Below are positions 18,500 to 26,613 of a stretch of 64,000 bases of DNA, one piece after another. A program made the position numbers and the translations under genes. How positions within the stretch are numbered: position 1 is the first letter of the stretch; each line of letters starts with the position of its first letter. The notes under the pieces are model-generated. The model saw nothing but the letters and a program-made list of their open reading frames with translations, ran no database searches and was not told the origin of the DNA. Source of the stretch: Solibacillus sp. FSL K6-1523 (GTDB taxonomy: Bacteria > Bacillota > Bacilli > Bacillales_A > Planococcaceae); assembly GCF_038005225.1 (NCBI RefSeq), contig NZ_JBBOSU010000001.1, positions 3,274,001-3,338,000 of the forward strand, in the 5' to 3' direction.

Positions 18500-19303
18500 A
18501 TGAAAAGAGATGGTCATATTCATACACCATTTTGTCCACACGGTTCTTCTGATCCATTCGAATTATATATTGAAAAAGCAATTGCGAATGGCTTTGATGA
18601 AATCACGTTTACCGAGCATGCACCACTACCCGCAAACTTTGTCGATCCCACACCTGAGCAAGATAGCGGGATGAATACGGCGCAATTACATAATTATTTT
18701 GAACAGCTTCAGCGCCTAAAAGAATCTTATAAAGCACAAATTAAAATTAATATCGGTTTAGAAATTGATTATATTGTCGGATATGAAGCAGAAACGCGCC
18801 AATTTTTGAACGAATACGGGAAACTTTTAGACGATGCTATTTTGTCAGTTCACTTTTTAAAACACGACGACGAATATTATTGCATCGATTTTTCTGAAGA
18901 TGTGTATTTACATTTTGCTGAGCAGGTTGGAGGGATTCAGGAAATGTATTCTCAATATTACGACACCGTACAAATGTCCATTCAGGCCGATTTAGGACCT
19001 TTTAAGCCAAAAAGGATTGGTCATCCCACATTGATCCATAAATTCCAACTTGCACATGCGCTCCAAATCGATGACAAACACCAAATTGAAGCGTTGTTTA
19101 CGTTAATGATGGAAAATGGTTATGAGCTCGATTTAAATAGTGCTGGTTTAAGTAAACCCTTATGTAAAGAACCATATCCACCATTGGATTTTGTTGCGTT
19201 CGCACAAGCGATCAAACTCCCTATTGTTTTTGGCTCTGATGCCCATACAGCAAACGATTTACATCAACATTATACGATGATTTCTCAAAAAATTAAATTA
19301 TAA
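18500..19303 (+). CDS. hisJ: Histidinol-phosphatase HisJ (PHP family)
   Basis: Hydrolyses histidinol phosphate, the penultimate step of histidine synthesis. The 267-residue PHP protein shows the metal motifs DGHIHTPFCPHG (about 4-15), TEHAPLP (about 38-44), an ILSVHFLKHD histidine (about 113-122) and FGSDAH near 245-250. AAAGGAGGGC precedes the ATG. The msrC-like gene follows 13 nt after the stop, so the two form an operon without an obvious shared pathway. Confidence 0.95.
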   Translation: MKRDGHIHTPFCPHGSSDPFELYIEKAIANGFDEITFTEHAPLPANFVDPTPEQDSGMNTAQLHNYFEQLQRLKESYKAQIKINIGLEIDYIVGYEAETRQFLNEYGKLLDDAILSVHFLKHDDEYYCIDFSEDVYLHFAEQVGGIQEMYSQYYDTVQMSIQADLGPFKPKRIGHPTLIHKFQLAHALQIDDKHQIEALFTLMMENGYELDLNSAGLSKPLCKEPYPPLDFVAFAQAIKLPIVFGSDAHTANDLHQHYTMISQKIKL

Positions 19304-19316
19304 ATGGAGGTCCATT

Positions 19317-19796
19317 ATGTTTTCTCGTATTAATTATGAAGGTCCGCTTGACGAGCAATATACAACACTTTCCCGACAGTTACACACATTATTAGATGGT
19401 GAACAAGATCGCATTGCAAATTTAAGTAATGCCTCTGCATTATTGAATCAATTTTTAGATCGTATCAATTGGGTTGGTTTTTATTTAATGAACGATGGCG
19501 AACTTGTGCTTGGACCATTCCAAGGTTTACCTGCATGCGTACGTATTCCTGTTGGTCGCGGGGTGTGCGGTTCATCCGCCATGCAAAAACAAACATTACT
19601 CGTTGATGATGTGCATGCATTTCCGGGCCATATCGCCTGTGACGCAGCATCGAAATCAGAACTTGTCATTCCACTCATTAAAAATGATACAGTAATTGGC
19701 GTTTTAGATATTGACAGTCCTATTGAAGCACGATTTTCAAAAGAGGATCAATTAGGGCTTGAGCAATTTGTACAAACACTTTGCAAACACTTGTAA
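19317..19796 (+). CDS. msrC: GAF-domain free methionine-(R)-sulfoxide reductase (YtsP)
   Basis: Reduces free methionine-R-sulfoxide. The single GAF domain of 159 residues has the fRMsr cysteines: two in GLPACVRIPVGRGVCGSS (about 74-91) and one in GHIACDAASKSE (about 112-118). These separate it from ordinary signalling GAF domains. GGAGGTCC precedes the ATG. It is the second gene of the hisJ pair. In B. subtilis the homolog ytsP lies in the same neighbourhood. Confidence 0.92.
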   Translation: MFSRINYEGPLDEQYTTLSRQLHTLLDGEQDRIANLSNASALLNQFLDRINWVGFYLMNDGELVLGPFQGLPACVRIPVGRGVCGSSAMQKQTLLVDDVHAFPGHIACDAASKSELVIPLIKNDTVIGVLDIDSPIEARFSKEDQLGLEQFVQTLCKHL

Positions 19797-19827
19797 ATCT
19801 TAAAATTAATACGCTCACTTGAGCATT

Positions 19828-19876
19828 AAAAATGGAGACTTATCCGTTACATTAACGAATAAGCCTCCATTTTTTA
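19828..19876. terminator. Bidirectional terminator between msrC and ytrP
   Basis: Hairpin AAAATGGAG.CTTAT/AATAAG.CTCCATTTT that overlaps the ytrP stop codon. Confidence 0.85.
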
Positions 19877-21751
19877 TGATTGTAACTGCATTGAATCTTC
19901 AAATACACGCACATTATTTTTCCCGCTATTTTTTGCACAATAAAGCGCGACATCGGCTTGGCGGAAAAATTGTTGAAAATGCGGACGGTTTTCTTTCTTC
20001 CACGCCATCATTCCCGCGGAAATAGTCACTGCTGGACTCGTCACTTTTGGTACGACTTCAACAATTTTCTTTGAGATTTTCAGTGCTTCATTCTCTAATA
20101 TATTTGGAATATAAATCGATAGCTCTTCCCCACCCCAACGAGAACAAATTCCCCTCGTTCCGACAAAGTTTAAAATTTCTGAACTAATTTGTACGAGAAC
20201 ATCATCACCAACTTGATGCCCATGTGTATCATTAACCTTTTTAAAATTATCAATATCAACTAATAAGAACATTCCTGAATCATCTTGTTCTAATGAATTG
20301 ATAATATATTTATCTGAGTAATTGCGCGTAAATAGTTTCGTTAAATGATCGCGGTCCACCATCTCTTGTAACTGATCTCTTAAAATGGAGTTTGAAATGG
20401 CTAATGACGAGTGATGAATGAGTGACTGCATTAATTTAAAGCTGTCAAATGAAAAAAAATAAGGCTCTTTGTGAAGAACAATACTAAACCCATTAATTTT
20501 TTCTTCCACAATCATCGGGATTGCCATTAACGATTTATACTCGATATCTACTTCAAGTAATCGACTGAAGTCAGCTATAAAGAGAGGATCCTGCGTATTT
20601 TCAAAATGCTTCTCCACATGCTGAATATACTTGCTTCCATCTATTGATTGAAACAATGCTGTACACGAATTTGATATTTCAAAGGATTCATTCTCTTTTA
20701 ATAGGAAACCAATTTCCATAGGTTGGAATGATTTGATTAACTGTTTCTGTAAAAACGTGAGCATTTCATTAATATTCAGCTTCATATTTAAACGATGGGA
20801 CGTTTCATTAATTAATTGTAAATCACTTATTAAGCGATGTGATTGATGATAAAGTTTTGCGTTTTCGAGGGAGTTCCCCGACGCTTGTGCTAGCATGCAT
20901 ATAAATTCTTTTTGTGCATCTGAGAAAGCATATGTTAGAGGTGCTTTCACTTGTAGGATACCGTAAATTGCTTGGCGTCCTTTAATGGGTGCATTCAGCA
21001 AATGGCAATTTAAATCTTCAGCTACTTCTTCCTTTAACTCTCCCGAAACGAATGCTTCCACGGTCGATGCTCTTTCCGATAAATAATCGAATGGCTTAAT
21101 ACGTACTCGTGTTTGTCGGTCCTGATCATTTGATAAAATAAGCTCTACTTCTAAATCTTGAAAATTCTCTTCAATCGTTACAAGCACATTTTCTAAAATA
21201 ATATCGATATCCATTGTAGAATGGAATAAATCCGTCATATTATATAATTTTCGATATTGTTGCTCATTCACTTGCATCGCAAAGGTTTGATATAAATACT
21301 TAAAAACGGATGCAAGTTCCGTTACGGTTTCATTTGTATGATTAAAACATAAACATTCCGGATGTTCGTGATTACATTTAAACAATAAGATTGCCTCTGG
21401 TTGAGCTTCTTCCAATTTTACGAGCATCATGGATGTATAATCGATAAAAGGGCTCTTTTCTTTAAAAAAGGCAGGCAATTCAACAACTTTACTATCATTA
21501 AAGGAAGCCTCAAATAAATTAAAAGCTAAAGGTAACTTGATAGTTTGTTCTATAATTTCCTTGTGTAATGGTTTTAAAGTTTCACCTTCTATTATGAAAA
21601 GAAAGCACTCTTCTACACCAAAAAATTTAGTCAAACATTTATTAAGTAATGAGAAATAATCTTCAAAATTATTCAAATCCTCTTTTGAATTAATACAAAG
21701 ACTCAGGACATCAGATTTAAATTTTTCTATCATCTTTTGATGCACTACCAT
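19874..21751 (-). CDS. ytrP: YtrP, GAF-GGDEF protein (putative diguanylate cyclase)
   Basis: A soluble protein of 625 residues, with GAF-like regions (about 20-150, 175-310 and 320-455) and a C-terminal GGDEF domain (about 460-615). The domain has DRDHLTKLFTRNYSDK, LLVDIDNFKKVNDTHGH and the signature GGEEL in place of GGEEF. The RxxD inhibitory site five residues upstream is not present. It may make cyclic di-GMP, but the altered signature leaves this open. I chose the ATG at 21751 because AAAGGTGAT lies just upstream. The TTG at 21808 has no ribosome binding site. Upstream of rpsD as in B. subtilis. Confidence 0.87.
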   Translation of the reverse strand: MVVHQKMIEKFKSDVLSLCINSKEDLNNFEDYFSLLNKCLTKFFGVEECFLFIIEGETLKPLHKEIIEQTIKLPLAFNLFEASFNDSKVVELPAFFKEKSPFIDYTSMMLVKLEEAQPEAILLFKCNHEHPECLCFNHTNETVTELASVFKYLYQTFAMQVNEQQYRKLYNMTDLFHSTMDIDIILENVLVTIEENFQDLEVELILSNDQDRQTRVRIKPFDYLSERASTVEAFVSGELKEEVAEDLNCHLLNAPIKGRQAIYGILQVKAPLTYAFSDAQKEFICMLAQASGNSLENAKLYHQSHRLISDLQLINETSHRLNMKLNINEMLTFLQKQLIKSFQPMEIGFLLKENESFEISNSCTALFQSIDGSKYIQHVEKHFENTQDPLFIADFSRLLEVDIEYKSLMAIPMIVEEKINGFSIVLHKEPYFFSFDSFKLMQSLIHHSSLAISNSILRDQLQEMVDRDHLTKLFTRNYSDKYIINSLEQDDSGMFLLVDIDNFKKVNDTHGHQVGDDVLVQISSEILNFVGTRGICSRWGGEELSIYIPNILENEALKISKKIVEVVPKVTSPAVTISAGMMAWKKENRPHFQQFFRQADVALYCAKNSGKNNVRVFEDSMQLQS

Positions 21752-21984
21752 TAAATCACCTTTTTCTTTCACATTTACCGAATCAAATACTATTTCACTT
21801 AAAATCAAGTATACACTTATCGTGTCTATTTGACTATAAAATTATGGATTTTTTTTCTAATTTATTGTACATATTTCATAATCAATTGGAATATCCGTTA
21901 TTTCAAGCTCACCTATAGGTCATTTTAACTAAAGCGTATCCTACTATATTTATATGCTTATATTTTCCTTGTTATACTTCTCCA

Positions 21985-22013
21985 TTGACTAAAATTATAA
22001 TAAAAGTTACAAT
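21985..22013 (+). promoter_or_regulatory. rpsD promoter
   Basis: -35 TTGACT (21985-21990), a 17-bp AT-rich spacer and -10 TACAAT (22008-22013). This is a strong sigma-A type match about 200 bp before the rpsD start, which leaves a long leader. Confidence 0.65.
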
Positions 22014-22084
22014 ACTAGTTGTGTAAAATGAATGCAGTAGTTGTATGACTAAATTGTTTGTATTTTATTCCTTCTATTTTAATA

Positions 22085-22214
22085 TAGGATGGTGTATTGC
22101 GTAACCCTTTCGGCTGCATGGGCGAAGATACGTGAAAATAGAATACCTTTTTTGTTGGGTACAGCTGGTTTTTCTTTTACAACAAAAACCAAATTTAAAG
22201 GAGGAGACAAAATT
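22085..22214 (+). ncRNA. Ribosomal protein S4 leader (autoregulatory mRNA structure)
   Basis: The untranslated leader can fold around GCGTA/TACGT and CCC/GGG pairings near 22099-22141, followed by a GGTTTTT/AAAAACC hairpin (about 22167-22192) just before the AAAGGAGG. Firmicute rpsD leaders are known to bind S4 and repress translation. The position and the GCGTAACCCTTTCGGCTGC segment fit such a leader. An in-frame extension from 22089 would translate the structured leader and is not real. Confidence 0.6.
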
Positions 22215-22817
22215 ATGTCTCGTTATACAGGTCCATCTTGGAAACTTTCTCGTCGTCTTGGTATTTCATTAAGCGGAACAGGTAAAGAAATCGCTAAACG
22301 CCCTTACGCACCAGGTCAACACGGTCCAAACTCTCGTTCAAAAAAATCAGAGTACGGTCTACAATTAACTGAAAAACAAAAATTACGTCATATGTATGGT
22401 ATGACTGAACGTCAATTCAAAAACGTTTACCTTAAAGCTGGTAAATTACCAGGTCGTCATGGTGAAAACTTCATGATCTTATTAGAAACACGCCTTGACA
22501 ACTTAGTTTACCGTTTAGGTTTAGCTCGCACTCGTCGTGCAGCTCGTCAATTAGTTAACCACGGTCACATTTTAGTTGACGGTAAACGCGTTGATATTCC
22601 ATCATTCTCAGTGAAAATTGGTCAAACAATTGCACTACGCGAAAAATCAGCTAACTTAACAGTTGTTGCTGAATCAATCGAAGTAAACAACTTCGTACCT
22701 GAGTACCTATCATTCGATGGCGACTCTAAAGTTGGTACATTTGTACGTTTACCAGAGCGTTCTGAATTATCTTCTGAAATCAACGAACAATTCATCGTAG
22801 AGTTCTACTCTCGTTAA
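22215..22817 (+). CDS. rpsD: 30S ribosomal protein S4
   Basis: A 200-residue primary 16S rRNA binder that nucleates 30S assembly and represses its own synthesis. Hallmarks: N-terminal [27 protein letters not shown], and the S4 RNA-binding domain (about 92-155) with [20 protein letters not shown] and [12 protein letters not shown]. The two N-terminal zinc-binding cysteines of some S4 proteins are absent (the C-minus form). AAAGGAGG lies 8-9 nt upstream of the ATG at 22215. Stand-alone gene, as in Bacillus. Confidence 0.98.
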   Translation: MSRYTGPSWKLSRRLGISLSGTGKEIAKRPYAPGQHGPNSRSKKSEYGLQLTEKQKLRHMYGMTERQFKNVYLKAGKLPGRHGENFMILLETRLDNLVYRLGLARTRRAARQLVNHGHILVDGKRVDIPSFSVKIGQTIALREKSANLTVVAESIEVNNFVPEYLSFDGDSKVGTFVRLPERSELSSEINEQFIVEFYSR

Positions 22818-22835
22818 TTTTCCGCGATTCAAACA

Positions 22836-22876
22836 AAACTCTCAAACCTTGTTTATCAAGTGTTTGGGAGTTTTTT
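22836..22876 (+). terminator. rpsD terminator
   Basis: Hairpin AAACTCTCAAAC/GTTTGGGAGTTT followed by T6. Confidence 0.88.
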
Positions 22877-22896
22877 CATTTAAATTGCTTGAGCTA

Positions 22897-22937
22897 TAAA
22901 AAAACAGTCATCCTTGTAAATGGATTGACCGTTTTTT
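22897..22937 (-). terminator. Terminator after the YIP1 gene
   Basis: Hairpin AAAAAAC.GTCA.TCC/GGA.TGAC.GTTTTTT just after the stop codon. Confidence 0.75.
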
Positions 22938-22949
22938 AAATTCATTTTA

Positions 22950-23570
22950 CTACACAAGTTTTGTAAACACCAAAATCGCACATAGGACAATGACTACTAA
23001 AATCGAGGCGAAAAAAGCACGCCATTTTGTAATTTTATGTACTTCCGAAATGCCGATAATTGTTAAAGCATATGTCCAAATACTTGCGATGATAATAAAG
23101 ATGCCCCCAACAAATTGTAAAATCGCATCCCCTAAACTCATTTCAATATAGGAAACAATGAAATACGATTGAGGAGAAAATTGCATCCAAAATAGCAGCA
23201 ATGGTAAAATCCAAATATATGGAATCATCGTAATGCTCATAACACGGAACATTTCCTTAAAGTTTCCTTGACCGCCTAATATTTTTGCAGATCCTAGCAA
23301 TACTCCCGCTACAATGAAAGTCGATACAAAATACAGTAAAAAGCTCGACATAAACGAAGCCGAAACGATAGCACCTAATGTATTTTGCGCGTAAGCTGAC
23401 GTCCCTAAAAAGCCCATTATATTGCTACTAAACATTCCAATTAACCCGACAATAATAAAGTACGGTAAATTTTTTGTTTGTAATACATACTGAATCGTAT
23501 CCCGCGGTTTAACGGCAATACTCAAAATAGTATGCCGATCATCGACATGTTGCATTTGTTGCTCCACCAA
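22950..23570 (-). CDS. YIP1 family membrane protein
   Basis: About 206 residues with five hydrophobic segments, matching the Yip1 domain seen in many Bacillus membrane proteins of unknown role. No ATG fits. The TTG at 23570 has GGAGG 7 nt upstream and the GTG at 23567 is also possible. The frame continues upstream to 23633 without a ribosome binding site. It is 97 nt downstream of the PstS-like gene on the same strand, so the two may be cotranscribed. Confidence 0.8.
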   Translation of the reverse strand: MVEQQMQHVDDRHTILSIAVKPRDTIQYVLQTKNLPYFIIVGLIGMFSSNIMGFLGTSAYAQNTLGAIVSASFMSSFLLYFVSTFIVAGVLLGSAKILGGQGNFKEMFRVMSITMIPYIWILPLLLFWMQFSPQSYFIVSYIEMSLGDAILQFVGGIFIIIASIWTYALTIIGISEVHKITKWRAFFASILVVIVLCAILVFTKLV

Positions 23571-23666
23571 AATAGAACCTCCTAAAAATAATAATACAAA
23601 ATCTATTATACTGGTATTTTTAAAGTGATTCAAAGTTATCGAACAGACAAAAGTATTTCGTTTCTT

Positions 23667-24836
23667 TTACTCGTATTCGGTAACAGGGACATATCCCGCT
23701 TGCTCAACTAATCTTTGGCCTTCTTCCGATAAAATCCAGTCAATAAATGCTTGAACATGCGTATTCTCATCACCTGTCGTTACGATATAAAAATCCGAAG
23801 TAATTGGATACGTATTTGCGCGTATTGTTTCTTTTGTAGGTGCAACCCCATCAATTTCCAATAATTTAATTTCTTTACTCCGCACCATCTCATTCGAATA
23901 ATAACGGAAAGTATAACCAATGGCATTTTTATAGTTCTTATATTTTGATACTTCATTAATAATTCCTCCCATACCTGTAGCGATATTTTCAGAAGGCGCT
24001 TCCACAATCGGTTTGTCACCCATTAATCTTTGTAAAGCTGTTTGAGACCCACTATCTTGAGGTCTTTGAAAAGCACGAATGGCATCCTTTTTACCTCCAA
24101 CTTGAGACCAATTCGTAATTTCTCCTGCATAAATGTCTTTAATTTGTTCCAAAGTTAAATTATTTATATTGTTCTTTGCGTTCACAAAAAATACGAAGGC
24201 CTCTTTTCCAATTGGTGTTAGCTTAAGTTCCATTCCTTTTGCCTGCGCGCGTTGGATTTGCTGCTCGGAAGGACCCGCCGCAAAAATCATATCTACTTTT
24301 CCTTCAAGTAAATTAGCATACGCATCGGGTGTTTGATTGACCATCACTTCACTTGAATAGGGATTATACATTTTTTCAGGATAGACTGCTTGAACAAAAG
24401 CTGCATACAGCGGATACAATGCCGTTGCACCATCTATTTTTGGTAATGGTTCTTGCAGCTGTAATGATGCAACTTGTGGTAGTTTTTCAACCTGATTCCC
24501 TTTGACAAAAGGCTCGTACTGATAAATATTCACTTCGGCATCAACTGTCGGAATTCGGTTATCAAACCAGTGAAAAATCGGTTGCATTGCCGTAACGCCC
24601 AACACACCGAGCGCGAATGTCCAAAAAACTTTTGCCACCTTCTTCCTAGTGAAAAAGTCAAAACTATGTAGTACAAAGCCAATATAGAGTACTGCTGCAA
24701 GTGCGATTATAAGCGGGATATAATGTATTGCACCGCTGAATAAAGTAATGAATACTAGTATGAATGTAAAAAAACATCCTCCTATAAATCCAATAATAGC
24801 TCCAAAAATCGGTATGATGTATGATTTCTTTTCCAT
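23667..24836 (-). CDS. Membrane-anchored PstS-like phosphate-binding protein
   Basis: A 389-residue protein with three N-terminal membrane segments (about 7-30, 35-55 and 68-90) followed by an extracytoplasmic type II periplasmic binding domain (about 130-385). The domain shows PstS-like features: KIDGATALYPLYAAF, the Ser/Gly-rich anion site QDSGSQTALQRLMG, and LTLEQIKDIYAGEITNWSQVGG. Known PstS is a lipoprotein. Here there is no lipobox and no pstCAB beside it. AGGAGAG precedes the ATG at 24836. It may sense or capture phosphate rather than feed a transporter (inference). Confidence 0.82.
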   Translation of the reverse strand: MEKKSYIIPIFGAIIGFIGGCFFTFILVFITLFSGAIHYIPLIIALAAVLYIGFVLHSFDFFTRKKVAKVFWTFALGVLGVTAMQPIFHWFDNRIPTVDAEVNIYQYEPFVKGNQVEKLPQVASLQLQEPLPKIDGATALYPLYAAFVQAVYPEKMYNPYSSEVMVNQTPDAYANLLEGKVDMIFAAGPSEQQIQRAQAKGMELKLTPIGKEAFVFFVNAKNNINNLTLEQIKDIYAGEITNWSQVGGKKDAIRAFQRPQDSGSQTALQRLMGDKPIVEAPSENIATGMGGIINEVSKYKNYKNAIGYTFRYYSNEMVRSKEIKLLEIDGVAPTKETIRANTYPITSDFYIVTTGDENTHVQAFIDWILSEEGQRLVEQAGYVPVTEYE

Positions 24837-24895
24837 TCTCCACTCTCCTTTTAACAACCCCAATTTTAACATAAATATCCTTTTATTAACATGCA

Positions 24896-24928
24896 AAAAA
24901 CGCCTCAGATTATTTTCTGAGACGTTTA
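24896..24928 (-). terminator. tyrS terminator
   Basis: Hairpin AAACGTCTCAGA/TCTGAGGCGTTT with a T-run on the minus strand after the tyrS stop codon. Confidence 0.75.
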
Positions 24929-24940
24929 TATTTTATGATT

Positions 24941-26494
<1,554 letters not shown>

Positions 26495-26500
26495 TTCCTT

Positions 26501-26528
26501 ATTCTACTCAATATTTGTACTATGTCAA
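26501..26528 (-). promoter_or_regulatory. tyrS promoter
   Basis: Consensus -35 TTGACA (26528-26523), 16-bp spacer, -10 TAGAAT (26506-26501), about 7 nt before the T-box leader. Confidence 0.7.
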
Positions 26529-26555
26529 TAATTATATTCGTTTCAGAATCAAATA

Positions 26556-26564
26556 TGCTATAAT
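26556..26564 (+). promoter_or_regulatory. Extended -10 promoter of the PBP gene
   Basis: TGCTATAAT is a TGn-extended -10 element. I see no good -35 (TTCGTT at 26537 is weak). The last bases of the -10 overlap repeat fragment C, so the predicted start of transcription falls in the repeat palindrome. Confidence 0.5.
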
Positions 26565-26599
26565 CAATTACGCCTAGGCGTAATTGCGTCCAGATTTTT
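26561..26599 (-). repeat. Structured repeat, terminal fragment C
   Basis: This 39-bp segment matches the palindromic end of copy A (reverse complement) with one difference in the palindrome centre: TAATCAATTACGCC, GGCGTAATTG and CGTCCAGATTTTT in the same order. The rest of the repeat is missing. It sits between the promoter and the AGGAGG of the PBP gene, so it is transcribed as a 5' hairpin. Confidence 0.85.
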
Positions 26600-26613
26600 A
26601 GGAGGTCGATGAA

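Noticed and set aside
22089-22214. N-terminal extension of rpsD from 22089
   Set aside because: S4 is 200 residues and starts at 22215 after AAAGGAGG. The extension would translate the structured leader.
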